Part shown: in pieces, positions 32,828 through 43,916 of the stretch
Layout of the letters: every line of letters begins with the position of its first letter
Position numbering within the stretch: the stretch's first letter is position 1
Assembly: GCA_900546915.1 (NCBI GenBank)
Contig: UREY01000015.1
Coordinates: forward strand, 1 to 50,535
From: an uncultured Eubacteriales bacterium
GTDB taxonomy: Bacteria > Bacillota > Clostridia > Oscillospirales > Oscillospiraceae
Length of the DNA: 50,535 bases
Direction: 5' to 3'
The notes under the pieces: generated by a model
Told to the model about the DNA's origin: nothing
Database searches by the model: none
The model's input: the letters and a program-made list of their open reading frames with translations, nothing else
Program-made: the position numbers and the translations under genes

Positions 32828-34906
32828 ATGCCAAGACAGTACTCGCTTGAAAATACCAGAAACATCGGCATCATGGCCCACATCGACGCCGGCAAGACCA
32901 CAACCACCGAGCGCATCTTGTTCTATACCGGCCGGACCTATAAGATCGGCGAAACCCATGACGGCTCGGCGACGATGGACTGGATGGCCCAGGAGCAGGA
33001 GCGCGGCATCACCATTACCTCCGCCGCCACCACTTGCTTCTGGAAGGGCTGCCGGATCAACATCATCGATACCCCGGGCCACGTGGACTTCACCGTGGAA
33101 GTGGAACGCTCTTTGCGCGTGCTGGACGGTTCCGTCACGGTCCTGTGCGCCAAGGGCGGCGTGGAGCCCCAGACCGAAACCGTGTGGCGCCAGGCCGACG
33201 AGTACAAGGTCCCCCGCATGGTGTACGTCAACAAGATGGACATCATGGGCGCGAACTTCTACCGTGTGCTGGACATGATGCGCGACCGCCTGAAATGCAA
33301 TGCCGTTCCCATTCAGCTCCCCATCGGCGCGGAGTCCGACTTCAAGGGCGTCATCGACCTGGTGAAGATGAAGGCCTTCGTGTTCTACGACGAGCTGGGT
33401 AAGGATATGCGGGAAGAGGAGATCCCCGCCGACATGGCAGAGCTGGCCAATGAATATCACGAGAAGCTGATGGACGCCGTGTCCGAGGTGGACGATGAGA
33501 TCATGGAGCAGTATCTGGGCGGCGAAGAGGTCTCCATCGACAAAATCAAGGCCGCCATCCGGAAGGCCACCATCGATAACACCATGATTCCCGTCACCTG
33601 CGGCTCTTCTTACAAGAATAAGGGCGTCCAGGAGATGCTGGACGCCGTGGTGGACTATATGCCCTCCCCCCTGGACAAAAAGGGCGTCAAGGGCATCAAC
33701 CCCGACACCGACGAGGAGGACTTCCGTCCCGCTTCGGACGACGCGCCCTTCTCCGCTCTGGCCTTTAAGATTGCCACGGACCCCTTTGTGGGTAAGCTGT
33801 GCTTCTTCCGGGTCTACTCCGGCACCCTGGCCAAGGGCACCACGGTGCTCAACTCCACCAAGCATGCCCGGGAGCGCCTGGGCCGGATTTTGCAGATGCA
33901 CGCCAATCACCGGGAGGACATCGACATGGTGTACTCCGGCGACATCGCCGCCGCCGTGGGCGTGAAGAACACCACCACCGGCGACACCTTCTGCGACGAG
34001 AACCATCCCATCATTTTGGAGTCCATGGTTTTCCCCGAGCCTGTGATCCGGGTGGCCATTGAGCCGAAGACCAAGGCCGGTCAGGAGAAGATGGGCATCG
34101 CCCTGGCCAAGCTGGCCGAGGAGGATCCCACCTTTAAGACCTATACCGACGAGGAAACCGGGCAGACCATCATCGCCGGCATGGGCGAACTGCATCTGGA
34201 GATCATCGTGGACCGGCTCCTGCGGGAGTTTAAGGTGGAGGCCAATGTGGGCGCGCCTCAGGTGGCCTACAAGGAGACCATCCGCAAGGCGGTGGACCAG
34301 GAGACCAAGTACGCCCGCCAGTCCGGCGGCAAGGGCCAGTACGGCCACGTCAAGATTCATGTGGAGCCCAACGAGCCGGGTAAGGGCTACGAGTTCCTCA
34401 ACAGCGTGGTGGGCGGCGCCATTCCCAAGGAGTATATCCCGGCGGTAGACGCCGGTATCCAGGGCGCCATGCAGGCCGGCGTTATGGCCGGTTTCCCGGT
34501 GGTGGACGTGAAGGTCACCCTGTACGACGGCTCCTTCCACGAGGTGGACTCCTCCGAAATGGCCTTTAAGATCGCCGGTTCCATGGCCTTTAAGGAGGCC
34601 TGCCGGAAGGCCAATCCCACCATCCTGGAGCCCATTATGAAGGTCGCCGTGGTGGTTCCCGACGACTATATGGGCGACGTCATCGGCGACATTTCCGCCC
34701 GCCGGGGCAGCATCCTGGGTATGATTCCCCGCAACGGCGCCACCCAGATCGACGCCAACGTGCCGCTGGCCGAGATGTTCGGCTACGCCACCGACCTGCG
34801 GAGCAAAACCCAGGGCCGGGGCCAGTACTCCATGGAGCCCAGCCACTATGAGGAGCTGCCCAAATCCAAGAGTGAGGAGATCGTCTCCAAGCGGGCCCGC
34901 GGATAA
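32828..34906 (+). CDS. fusA: Elongation factor G
   Basis: A 692-aa translocase GTPase. G1 [10 protein letters not shown] is near residues 16-25, switch region [19 protein letters not shown] and NKMD follow in order, then the five-domain EF-G C-terminus ending in [17 protein letters not shown]. Length is typical. A Shine-Dalgarno AAAGGAG lies 9 bases upstream, 15 bases after rpsG. Confidence 0.98.
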   Translation: MPRQYSLENTRNIGIMAHIDAGKTTTTERILFYTGRTYKIGETHDGSATMDWMAQEQERGITITSAATTCFWKGCRINIIDTPGHVDFTVEVERSLRVLDGSVTVLCAKGGVEPQTETVWRQADEYKVPRMVYVNKMDIMGANFYRVLDMMRDRLKCNAVPIQLPIGAESDFKGVIDLVKMKAFVFYDELGKDMREEEIPADMAELANEYHEKLMDAVSEVDDEIMEQYLGGEEVSIDKIKAAIRKATIDNTMIPVTCGSSYKNKGVQEMLDAVVDYMPSPLDKKGVKGINPDTDEEDFRPASDDAPFSALAFKIATDPFVGKLCFFRVYSGTLAKGTTVLNSTKHARERLGRILQMHANHREDIDMVYSGDIAAAVGVKNTTTGDTFCDENHPIILESMVFPEPVIRVAIEPKTKAGQEKMGIALAKLAEEDPTFKTYTDEETGQTIIAGMGELHLEIIVDRLLREFKVEANVGAPQVAYKETIRKAVDQETKYARQSGGKGQYGHVKIHVEPNEPGKGYEFLNSVVGGAIPKEYIPAVDAGIQGAMQAGVMAGFPVVDVKVTLYDGSFHEVDSSEMAFKIAGSMAFKEACRKANPTILEPIMKVAVVVPDDYMGDVIGDISARRGSILGMIPRNGATQIDANVPLAEMFGYATDLRSKTQGRGQYSMEPSHYEELPKSKSEEIVSKRARG

Positions 34907-34913
34907 ATTTTTC

Positions 34914-34942
34914 TTGCCTTTCTGCCTGATTTGTAGTAGGAT
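34914..34942 (+). promoter_or_regulatory. Possible internal promoter of tuf
   Basis: TTGCCT (34914-34919), 17 bases, TAGGAT (34937-34942), 74 bases before tuf. It would add extra EF-Tu transcripts, as is common; matches are partial. Confidence 0.45.
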
Positions 34943-35016
34943 AGAGGCAGTTCTGGCTGTAACATGTCACGTATTTTATTTCACCTACCAGAAATAGTAA
35001 CAGGAGGACTTTTTCA

Positions 35017-36216
<1,200 letters not shown>

Positions 36217-36233
36217 AACCACAGGAACTTGCG

Positions 36234-36265
36234 CCCCGGCAGAACACTCTGCCGGGGTGTCTTTT
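36234..36265 (+). terminator. Terminator of tuf
   Basis: CCCCGGCAGA (36234-36243) pairs with TCTGCCGGGG (36248-36257), followed by TGTCTTTTT. Confidence 0.92.
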
Positions 36266-36537
36266 TATCTGCATCCCGACTTTTCCGGAAACGGGCAAGC
36301 ATCCCCTGCATAGAATGTTCACCGGCTTTGGATTTTCCGCCGTCCGGGTCCCGGTTTCCCCGCCGCCGGCCGGGGGAAAGCGGAGGACCTGCGCCCTTTC
36401 CGGTCGCCCCGCAGGCCCGGGAAAAGCCTGCCCGGCGCAGAGCCTTTCGTTCCCTCCGAGGGAAGCTTCCTTTGGGTTATTGTGCCGCTTTCTTACCGGC
36501 GGCGTGATAATAAAACGCAATCTTGAGGAGGTACCAG
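36266..36537 (+). other. Long untranslated stretch before the subtilisin-like protease
   Basis: About 270 bases with no gene. It holds several short hairpins (GCAGGC..GCCTGC near 36410-36432, TTCCCTC..GAGGGAAG near 36450-36466, GCCG..CGGC before the ribosome site). It may be a structured leader; I could not place a convincing promoter. Confidence 0.35.
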
Positions 36538-39500
36538 ATGATGAGAAGGCAATTTCGAAAGTGGGCCGCCTTGGCCCTCTGCGCCGCGTTAGTCCTGGGC
36601 TTAGCCGGACCGGCGGGCGCGCAAGGCGGCTCCGCCCCGTCTCCGGCCAAGGCAGAGCAGTGCGTGTATGCCCAAGCCGACGAGACCACCTTTGTTCCTG
36701 CGGGATACACCTACGTTTATGAAGGAGAGAACGGGCAGTCCTATACCCGCGTGGCAAACAACGACATGTACATCACAGGCCGCGTCCTCACAGCGGCGGA
36801 GGCCGAGAGCCTGGCGGAGCTGTCCGGGGGAGAGGCCGGATACATGACGGCGGAGGACGGCTCGGCAGTCACCTGCCGGGAATTTGACGCCAAGGAGGCG
36901 GCCGCCTGCTCCGCCGCCGTGCAGGAGATTCTGGGGGAGGCTTCGCTGGAAGAGGGGCAGACGGTCAGCGTCCTCAGCCAGACCTATGGCCCCTCCAGCC
37001 TCGTCAAGGTGATGATCCTCCTGGACGCCGATTCCGTCAGCCAGATGCAGACCATGCAGGTTCATCTGGGCGAGGCAGTGGGCGCTGCGGAGCGAGACGC
37101 CATGCAGGCCCTTCGCCGCCGGCAGCAGTCCACGGTGCAGGCCATCAATCGGGAGCTGGGCTACGATATCCAGGTCAGCGGAAGCTTCACGCTCCTGACC
37201 AACGCGGTGTCGGCCACGGTAAAGTACGCCGATCTGGCGGCCATCAATCAGATGGACGGCGTGAAGAAGGCCTTTCTAATGCCCAGCTACCGGGTTCCGG
37301 AGATCCAGGCCGGGCAGAGGGAGGGCGGCATTTCCCCCAACCTGAAATACGCCGCTCCGGCCATGGGCGCCGAAGGAGCCTGGGACCTGGGATATCGGGG
37401 CGAGGGGATGAGCATTGCCGTGCTGGACACCGGTCTGTGCTACGAAAACCCCTCCTTCTCCATAGAGCCGTCCGACCCCGCCCGGGCGGCCTTCAGCCGG
37501 GATGACGTGGCGGACCTTCTGGATGCCGGCGTTCTGCATGCCCAGGCATCCACCGACGGCCTCACGGCGGATCAGGTGTATTACAGCAGCAAAATCCCCT
37601 ATGGCTACAATTATGGCGACGGCCGGGCCGATTACGGCTCCGACGACGAAACCATGTTCGGCCATGGAACCCACGTGGCCGGGATTGCCGCCGGCAACCT
37701 GGTGGAAGAGGCCAAGGAAGAATTCGACATGGACTCCATGGGCATGGCCCCCGAGGCCCAGCTGGTTGTCATGAAGGTCTTCGACTCCGACGGCGTTTGC
37801 TACCTGGATTACCTGGTGGCGGCTCTGGAGGACGCCATTTTGCTGGGGGTGGACTGCGCCAACCTGTCTCTGGGCTCCGCCTGCGGCCCGGTGTACTACG
37901 AGGGGGTCACCGAGGTTTATGACGCGGCCGACCGGGCTGGCATCCAGGTGGTGGTTTCCGCCGGTAACGACGCCTCCACAGGGTATCGAAGCTATTGGGG
38001 CGGGGGCATGGTGGAGTCCAGCTCCGTCTCCACCGGCACGGTGGGGATGCCCGGCTCCTTCGACTCGGTGCTGACCGTAGCCAGTGTGGAAAACGACGCC
38101 GAGATCAACCTGGGCGGCGACACGGTCAGCTGGTACAACGCCGAGGCAGGCCTGCGCCAGTTCCTATCCTACGCCGAATGGGAAGATATCCCGGAGGGGA
38201 AGGGCTTTCGGGAAAACCTGGTGTCCCGGGAGCTGGCCTTTACAGACACCTGGGACGATGCGGCGGGAAAGCTGGTGTTTGCTCCCTTTGAGGGCGGCAA
38301 TGCCGACTCCATCGCCGCTGCGGCCGCTGAGGCCGGAGCCGCCGGCGTCCTTCTCTATGATCCCACGGTCACGGCGGAGGAGGCTTACGGCTATGTTGAT
38401 TTTACCCTGACCCGGTTTGACGTGCCCATGGCGGCGACCAACCTGGTCCAGTACGACTGGATGCTCCAGCAGGGCCCGGAAGGCGGCCTGCTGCGGGTGG
38501 ACGATTTTTGGAATCCCAGCGCCACCGCCGGTCAGATGTCCGGTTTCTCCTCCTGGGGACCCACCGACGGACTGACCCTGAAGCCGGAAATTGCCGGCAT
38601 CGGCGGCAATGTATTTTCCGCATATTACGGCGACTACTATGCTTTGGCCTCCGGCACCTCCATGGCCGCCCCGGCTGTGGCCGCCGCGGCGGCTCTGGTC
38701 CGGCAGTCTCTGGAAGAAACGGATTTGACGGAGTCGGAGATCACCCGCGCCGTCAATTGTCTGCTGATGAGCACCGCGACGCCTGTTGTGGACGAAGCCC
38801 ACGGGACCTATTACCCCGTCCGGCAGCAGGGCGCGGGCCTGGTTCACGCCGCTGCCGCCGTCGCCTCCCAGGCCTACCTGCAGGTGGAGGGCACCAACAA
38901 GGCCAAGCTGGAGCTGGGCGACGACCCCGACCGCACCGGCAGCTATGAGATGACCTTCCAGGTGGTGAACCGCTCCGATGCCCAAAAGGTCTATACCCTG
39001 GATACCACCGTTCTGGGGCAGGTGGCCCAGAGCGGGCAGATTAAAAACGGAGAAACCACCTATCTGGTACCCGGCTACGCCCGGGAGCTGGATGCGGACG
39101 TCCGCTCCAGCGTCCCGGGCGGCACGGTCACCGTCCCGGCCAACTCCTGCGTGGAGATCACGGTCACGGTGAATCTGTCGGCGGACGACCGGGCGTATAT
39201 GGACGAGCGCTTTCCCTACGGCTCCTATGTGGAGGGCTTCGTGCAGCTGCTCAGCGACGAGACGCCCAATCTGAGCCTGCCGTTTTTGGCCTTCTACGGC
39301 GACTTCGGCCAGGGGCCGGTTCTGGAGGAGGGCGCCTATGACACCCTCCTGGGCGGCGACAAGGCCTATACCACGGCGGACCAGTTCCACAATGCCATTT
39401 GGAGCAGCCTCCCCGCCTACAGCCAGGAGGAGCTGGCCGGCTTCGGCGGCAGGCTGTTTTATCTGGGAGACAGCCGGGGCGTGGAGAACGAGAAGGTGCC

Positions 39501-41115
39501 GGCGGCCAGTATGTCGGATCAGCCGCCCTTCGGCTATCTGCCCTTTTACTCGTCCAACGCCGGAATTTCTCCCAATGGAGACGGAATTCTGGACAGCTTT
39601 TCCCTGGGCCTCGGTCTGAAGCGGAACGCAGCGGCCATTCATTATACCGTGACGGATTTGGACACCGGCGAGGTCCTCTGGGAGCAGACCACGGAGCCTG
39701 TTTCCAAAACCTATTTCAGCGATACCGACAACGCCGTGCTGTACGGCGGCGTGTTTGCCCAGGACGCGCTGTCCATGGATTGGCTGTACCCCATTGTGGA
39801 GGAGGACTGGGACGGCGACGGGGTGACGGACTACGCCTATTACGACACCAGCCGCTGCCTGCTGGAGGAAAATACCTGGGTTTCCATTCAGGCCCAGGCC
39901 ATTGGGGAGTATCAATCTGAAACCCCCAACGCCAACGACACCGTGGCCTTCTCCCTGTATATCGATACCACCGCGCCTCTGAGCCCGGAGCGCTTTGTGT
40001 TCTCCGACCGGAATCCCATGGCAGAGCTTTTCGGAGAAGAGGAAAAAGACGGCATGTATCATGTGAAGATGGAGCATGACGAGTTCTGGTTCCTGGACTA
40101 CGACATGAGCATCAGCCTGGATTACAATGAGACGGCCGGAAGGTGGGAGGGGCTCATTTTCACCACCACCTATGCCTCCCAGCAGCCGGCCCGGGGAGAA
40201 TCCGGCATCAGCTCCAGCGGCTTTTACCCCTTTGATGCCGGCAGCAAATATCTGTATCTGGGCTACGATTATGCCGGTAACGTCTCGGCCTACGAGCTGA
40301 AAGGCGGCGAGAATTTGCTGGATTTGGTGGAGCTGGAGTCGGCCTATGCCGTTGCCGCCCCCGGCGAGACGGTGACCTTGGAGAACACGGCGGAGCATGC
40401 CTTCGGCGTGGAGGTTTCCTGGTCCCTTTCGGAGGATACTGCGGCGGAAATGGTGGCGTCCGACGGAGATTCCTGCCGCATCCGCGCCCGGCAGCCCGGG
40501 GAGCTCACGGTTTCCGCCGGGTTCCTGGATTACTGCCGGTCCGTCCGGCTGATTGTCACGGATCCTGCCGTCACCGGCCGCTATTCCGACATAACCGGCC
40601 ACTGGGCCGAGAAGGAGATGCAGGCCGTCCTTTCCCTGGGGCTCTTCCGGGGGACCGGCAGCGCCACTTTTCGCCCGGAAAGGCCCCTGACCCGGGCCGA
40701 GCTGGTGACGGTTTTGTACCGCATGGAGGGCGAGCCGTCGCTGCTTGCGCAAAATCCCTTCCGGGATGTTCCCGGCAACCGCTGGTATTCCAACGCCGTC
40801 ATCTGGGCGGCGGCCCAAGGCATTGTGACGGGTAAAACCCCGGACCGTTTTGATCCCGACGCGCCGGTCACCCGGGAGCAGATTGCCGCCGTTTTGTACC
40901 GCTACGCGGCCTATCTGGGGGCAGATACCTCCGCCCGAGGGAAGCTGGAGGACTATTCCGATGCCCACCGGATCAGCCGCTACGCGGTGGACGCCATGTC
41001 CTGGGCGGTGGCTGCTGGGCTGCTGCAGGGCGTGGACAGCGCCGCACTGGCGCCCAAGCATAACGCCACCCGCGCCCAAGCCGCCGTTTTGCTGATCCGC
41101 TTCCGGACCCTGTAG
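36538..41115 (+). CDS. Secreted subtilisin-family (S8) protease with SLH domains
   Basis: A 1525-aa exported serine peptidase. Signal peptide: basic MMRRQFRKW, hydrophobic ALALCAALVLGLA, cleavage after about residue 28. A propeptide follows to about 260. The catalytic triad is D297 (AVLDTGL), H376 (FGHGTHVAG) and S708 (SGTSMAAPA). The large H-to-S insert holds a PA-like domain (about 540-660), as in C5a-peptidase/lactocepin-type enzymes. Beta-rich regions follow, with a dentilisin-like SNAGISPNGDGILDSFSLG near 1005-1023. From about 1350 to the end are three S-layer-homology repeats (YSDITGHWAEKEM..., FRDVPGNRWYSNAV..., and one ending the protein) that should tether it to the cell wall. ATG 36538 follows GAGGAGG by 7 bases. 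A single-gene unit. Confidence 0.93.
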   Translation: MMRRQFRKWAALALCAALVLGLAGPAGAQGGSAPSPAKAEQCVYAQADETTFVPAGYTYVYEGENGQSYTRVANNDMYITGRVLTAAEAESLAELSGGEAGYMTAEDGSAVTCREFDAKEAAACSAAVQEILGEASLEEGQTVSVLSQTYGPSSLVKVMILLDADSVSQMQTMQVHLGEAVGAAERDAMQALRRRQQSTVQAINRELGYDIQVSGSFTLLTNAVSATVKYADLAAINQMDGVKKAFLMPSYRVPEIQAGQREGGISPNLKYAAPAMGAEGAWDLGYRGEGMSIAVLDTGLCYENPSFSIEPSDPARAAFSRDDVADLLDAGVLHAQASTDGLTADQVYYSSKIPYGYNYGDGRADYGSDDETMFGHGTHVAGIAAGNLVEEAKEEFDMDSMGMAPEAQLVVMKVFDSDGVCYLDYLVAALEDAILLGVDCANLSLGSACGPVYYEGVTEVYDAADRAGIQVVVSAGNDASTGYRSYWGGGMVESSSVSTGTVGMPGSFDSVLTVASVENDAEINLGGDTVSWYNAEAGLRQFLSYAEWEDIPEGKGFRENLVSRELAFTDTWDDAAGKLVFAPFEGGNADSIAAAAAEAGAAGVLLYDPTVTAEEAYGYVDFTLTRFDVPMAATNLVQYDWMLQQGPEGGLLRVDDFWNPSATAGQMSGFSSWGPTDGLTLKPEIAGIGGNVFSAYYGDYYALASGTSMAAPAVAAAAALVRQSLEETDLTESEITRAVNCLLMSTATPVVDEAHGTYYPVRQQGAGLVHAAAAVASQAYLQVEGTNKAKLELGDDPDRTGSYEMTFQVVNRSDAQKVYTLDTTVLGQVAQSGQIKNGETTYLVPGYARELDADVRSSVPGGTVTVPANSCVEITVTVNLSADDRAYMDERFPYGSYVEGFVQLLSDETPNLSLPFLAFYGDFGQGPVLEEGAYDTLLGGDKAYTTADQFHNAIWSSLPAYSQEELAGFGGRLFYLGDSRGVENEKVPAASMSDQPPFGYLPFYSSNAGISPNGDGILDSFSLGLGLKRNAAAIHYTVTDLDTGEVLWEQTTEPVSKTYFSDTDNAVLYGGVFAQDALSMDWLYPIVEEDWDGDGVTDYAYYDTSRCLLEENTWVSIQAQAIGEYQSETPNANDTVAFSLYIDTTAPLSPERFVFSDRNPMAELFGEEEKDGMYHVKMEHDEFWFLDYDMSISLDYNETAGRWEGLIFTTTYASQQPARGESGISSSGFYPFDAGSKYLYLGYDYAGNVSAYELKGGENLLDLVELESAYAVAAPGETVTLENTAEHAFGVEVSWSLSEDTAAEMVASDGDSCRIRARQPGELTVSAGFLDYCRSVRLIVTDPAVTGRYSDITGHWAEKEMQAVLSLGLFRGTGSATFRPERPLTRAELVTVLYRMEGEPSLLAQNPFRDVPGNRWYSNAVIWAAAQGIVTGKTPDRFDPDAPVTREQIAAVLYRYAAYLGADTSARGKLEDYSDAHRISRYAVDAMSWAVAAGLLQGVDSAALAPKHNATRAQAAVLLIRFRTL

Positions 41116-41137
41116 CTTCTCCGCCTGGGGCCCTTCA

Positions 41138-41177
41138 AAGCCGGGGATTGCCGTTTTGCGGCAGTCCCCGGCTTTTC
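41138..41177 (+). terminator. Terminator of the S8 protease gene
   Basis: AAGCCGGGGATTGCCG pairs with CGGCAGTCCCCGGCTT around TTTTG (one mismatch), ending in TTTT. Confidence 0.88.
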
Positions 41178-41276
41178 CCGGAGGCCTGCGCAGGCCCCGG
41201 CAGGGCCGCAATGGAGGAAAAGGCGCCGGGGCAGCGGCCGGTTTCAGGAGAAATCGGGAAAAGATTTGGTTTCCTC

Positions 41277-41305
41277 TTTTCCTTTTGGGCAAAATGATAT
41301 ATAAT
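41277..41305 (+). promoter_or_regulatory. Probable promoter of the M16 peptidase operon
   Basis: A perfect TATAAT at 41300-41305; the -35 position (TTTTCC, 41277-41282, 17-base spacer) is weak. Confidence 0.55.
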
Positions 41306-41361
41306 GCAGCTACGCCGCCGCCTGCGGGCGGACGGCGGAACGAAAACAAAGGATGTCGGAT

Positions 41362-42630
41362 ATGGAGCAAAAAATAGAATTGTTTTCCGGAGTCTGCCTG
41401 CGGGGCGTGCAGACCGGGCGGTTTAAAAGCGCCTGCCTGAGCTGCAGCTTTCTCCGCCCCCTGCGGCGGGAGGAGGCGGCGAAGAACGCCCTTCTGGCCA
41501 ATGTGCTGATCCAGGGCACGCAGACCCATCCGGATTTGCAAAGCATTTCCCGGGCTTTGGACGGCCTCTACGGCGCCAGCCTGGGCCCCCTGGTGCGGAA
41601 AAACGGTCAGATCCAGACCTGGGGCTTTTACCTGAGCTTTCTGGAGGACCGGTTTGCCCTGGAGGACGACCGGGTGCTGGAGCCGGTGACCGAGCTGCTG
41701 GGGGAGGTGCTCCTCCGGCCCCGGCTGGAGGGCGGGGTGTTTGTTCCGGCTTGGGTGGAGCGGGAAAAGGAGAATCTCATCAGCACCATCGAGGCCGCCG
41801 TCAATGACAAGCGGGTCTACGCCGACCGCCAAATGCTGCGGGCCATGTGCCGGGACGACGGCTTCGGCATACCCCGGCTGGGGGAGCCGGAGGATGTGGC
41901 CGCCGTCACGCCGGAGGAGCTGTACCGCCATTACCTTCGGGTGCTGGGCGCTTCCCAGGTGGAGCTGTTTTACGCCGGCAGCGCGCCTCTGGAGACGGTG
42001 GCGGAGCTTTTGCGCCGGGCGCTGGCGGGCCTGCCCCGGCAGGCGGCGGATCCGCTGCCCTTTGCCCCCATGGGCCGCCGGGCGGAGCCTCAGTATCTGG
42101 AGGAGACGATGGAGCTGACCCAGGGGAAGCTGGCTATGGGCTTTACCACCGGCATCACAACCCAGGATCCCCGCTTCCCGGCGCTGATGGTCTGGAACGC
42201 CCTGTTCGGCGGGGATTTGACCAGCAAGCTGTTCCAGAACGTGCGGGAGAAGCTGTCGCTGTGCTATTACGCGTCCTCTTCGGTCTATGGGGCCAAGGGC
42301 ATCGTCACGGTGTCCTCGGGCATTGACACCGGAAATTATGAAAAGGCCCGGGATGAGATTCTCCGGCAGCTGGAGGCCTGCCGGGCCGGTGAAATCACCC
42401 AGGCGGAGCTTCGGGCGGCCCAGGAGGCCATTTGCTCCAGCCTGCGCACCATTGCCGACGCCGCCGGGCGGATGGAGGATTTTGCGCTCTTCCGCCTGCT
42501 GAGCCGCTTTCCCCTGGATCGGGCGGGCTACCGGGACGCGGTCCTGGCCGTCACCGCCGACCAGGTCGCCAAGATTGCGGCCCAGGTGGAGCTGGACACC
42601 ATCTTTTTCCTGAAGGGAGCCTCGGTATGA
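41362..42630 (+). CDS. M16-family peptidase-like protein lacking the zinc motif (YfmF-like)
   Basis: A 422-aa protein of the insulinase-like M16 fold: internal-repeat architecture with SRALDGLYGASLG, VEREKENL and GKLAMGFTTGI..., but no HxxEH motif, so it is probably a non-catalytic partner. In Bacillota, such a protein paired with an active M16 peptidase is the YfmF/YfmH pair (linked in B. subtilis to EF-P modification). I choose ATG 41362, 9 bases after AAAGG, because the upstream ATG 41353 abuts the ribosome site. Overlaps the next gene by 4 bases. Confidence 0.88.
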   Translation: MEQKIELFSGVCLRGVQTGRFKSACLSCSFLRPLRREEAAKNALLANVLIQGTQTHPDLQSISRALDGLYGASLGPLVRKNGQIQTWGFYLSFLEDRFALEDDRVLEPVTELLGEVLLRPRLEGGVFVPAWVEREKENLISTIEAAVNDKRVYADRQMLRAMCRDDGFGIPRLGEPEDVAAVTPEELYRHYLRVLGASQVELFYAGSAPLETVAELLRRALAGLPRQAADPLPFAPMGRRAEPQYLEETMELTQGKLAMGFTTGITTQDPRFPALMVWNALFGGDLTSKLFQNVREKLSLCYYASSSVYGAKGIVTVSSGIDTGNYEKARDEILRQLEACRAGEITQAELRAAQEAICSSLRTIADAAGRMEDFALFRLLSRFPLDRAGYRDAVLAVTADQVAKIAAQVELDTIFFLKGASV

Positions 42631-43916
42631 AAGAAGTTTATCATTCCCGGCTGGACGAGCGGTTTTGGCAGGCCACCGCTTCCAACGGCCTGCCGGTGTG
42701 CGTGGTGGCCAAGCCCGGCTTTGCCAGAGCATGCGCCTACCTGGTTACCCGTTACGGTTCCATCGACACCCGGTTTACCTGGAAGGGCAAGACCTATGAC
42801 ACCCCGGCGGGCGTGGCCCACTATCTGGAGCACAAGATGTTCGAGCTGCCGGACCGGGATGTGATGCAGGAGTTCTCCGCTTTGGGCGCCAACCCCAACG
42901 CCTTCACCAGCTATGCCGCCACGGCCTATTATTTCAACTGTACGGAGCACTTTGACCAGTGCCTGCGCCTGCTGCTCACCTTTGTGGGCACGCCTTACTT
43001 TACCCAGGAGTCGGTGGAGCGGGAGCGGGGCATCATCGGTCAGGAGATCCGGATGTATGAAGACAGCGCCGACAGCCGGGTTTACGAGGATCTGTTTGCT
43101 GCGATGTACCGCCGCCACCCCGTCCGGGTGCCCATTGCCGGAACCGAGCAAAGCATTGCCGCCATTACCCCGGAGATTCTCCGGAGCTGCTACGACGCCT
43201 TTTACCATCCGGCCAACATGATGCTCTGTGTGGTCGGCGACGTGGACCCGGAGCGGGTGATGCAGCTGGTGGAGGAGGCGGCGTTCGGCGCGCCTGCCCC
43301 GCCGGCCGTCCGGGATTACGGGCCGGAAGAGGGGCTGCGTTGCCCCACGCCCTGTACCCGCCGGCAGATGGATGTGGCGATGCCCACCTTTCAGTTGGGC
43401 TTCAAATGTCCTTGGCCCGGCTTCGGCCCGGCAGGAGCCCGGCAGGAGCTGATCGGCGATCTGGCGGCCGAGGCGCTGATGGGAGAGTCCTCCCGGCTGT
43501 ACCTGGAGCTGTACCGGAAAGGGCTCATTGATTCCTCCTTTGCAGCGGGCTATGAGGACATGCCCGGCGTGGCCCTGCTCAGCTGCGGCGGCGACAGCCG
43601 GGACCCGGAGGCCGTCCGGGACGCCGTGTGCCGGGAGGCCGGACGGATGGCGGAGGAGGGCGTGGACGAGGCGCTTTTCCTCCGGCTGAAGAAATCCGCC
43701 CTGGGCCGCCGGATGCGGGGGCTGGACAGCTTCGACAGCCTCTGCTTCCGCCTGTGCCAGGCTCATTTTGACGGCGTGGATTTCTGGGCCTTCCCGGACC
43801 GGTACGCCGCCGTCACCAAAGAAGAAATTGAGGCGTTTTTGCGGCAGACAGTCGTGGCGGACCGCAGCGCCATTTCCATCGTTCTGCCGCGGCAAAAGGA
43901 GGGGCCGGTATGTTGA
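42627..43916 (+). CDS. M16-family zinc peptidase (YfmH-like)
   Basis: A 429-aa active M16 peptidase. The inverted zinc motif is H65-Y-L-E-H69 (AHYLEHKMFE), followed by NAFTSYAATAYYF and the downstream ERGIIGQEIRMYED that supplies the third ligand. ATG 42627 overlaps the partner's stop (ATGA), with AAGGGAG 7 bases upstream. The two probably form a heterodimeric cytosolic protease. It overlaps lgt by 7 bases. Confidence 0.92.
   Translation: MKEVYHSRLDERFWQATASNGLPVCVVAKPGFARACAYLVTRYGSIDTRFTWKGKTYDTPAGVAHYLEHKMFELPDRDVMQEFSALGANPNAFTSYAATAYYFNCTEHFDQCLRLLLTFVGTPYFTQESVERERGIIGQEIRMYEDSADSRVYEDLFAAMYRRHPVRVPIAGTEQSIAAITPEILRSCYDAFYHPANMMLCVVGDVDPERVMQLVEEAAFGAPAPPAVRDYGPEEGLRCPTPCTRRQMDVAMPTFQLGFKCPWPGFGPAGARQELIGDLAAEALMGESSRLYLELYRKGLIDSSFAAGYEDMPGVALLSCGGDSRDPEAVRDAVCREAGRMAEEGVDEALFLRLKKSALGRRMRGLDSFDSLCFRLCQAHFDGVDFWAFPDRYAAVTKEEIEAFLRQTVVADRSAISIVLPRQKEGPVC

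Noticed and set aside
32306..34846. An 846-codon antisense frame opposite rpsG and fusA
   Set aside because: Shadow of highly biased codon use in fusA; no start signal or recognisable domain.
38164..42732. A 1522-codon antisense open frame opposite the S8 protease and M16 genes
   Set aside because: Long antisense frames are expected in GC-rich coding DNA; the product is Gly/Gln/His-rich with no ribosome site or family, and the forward genes are certain.
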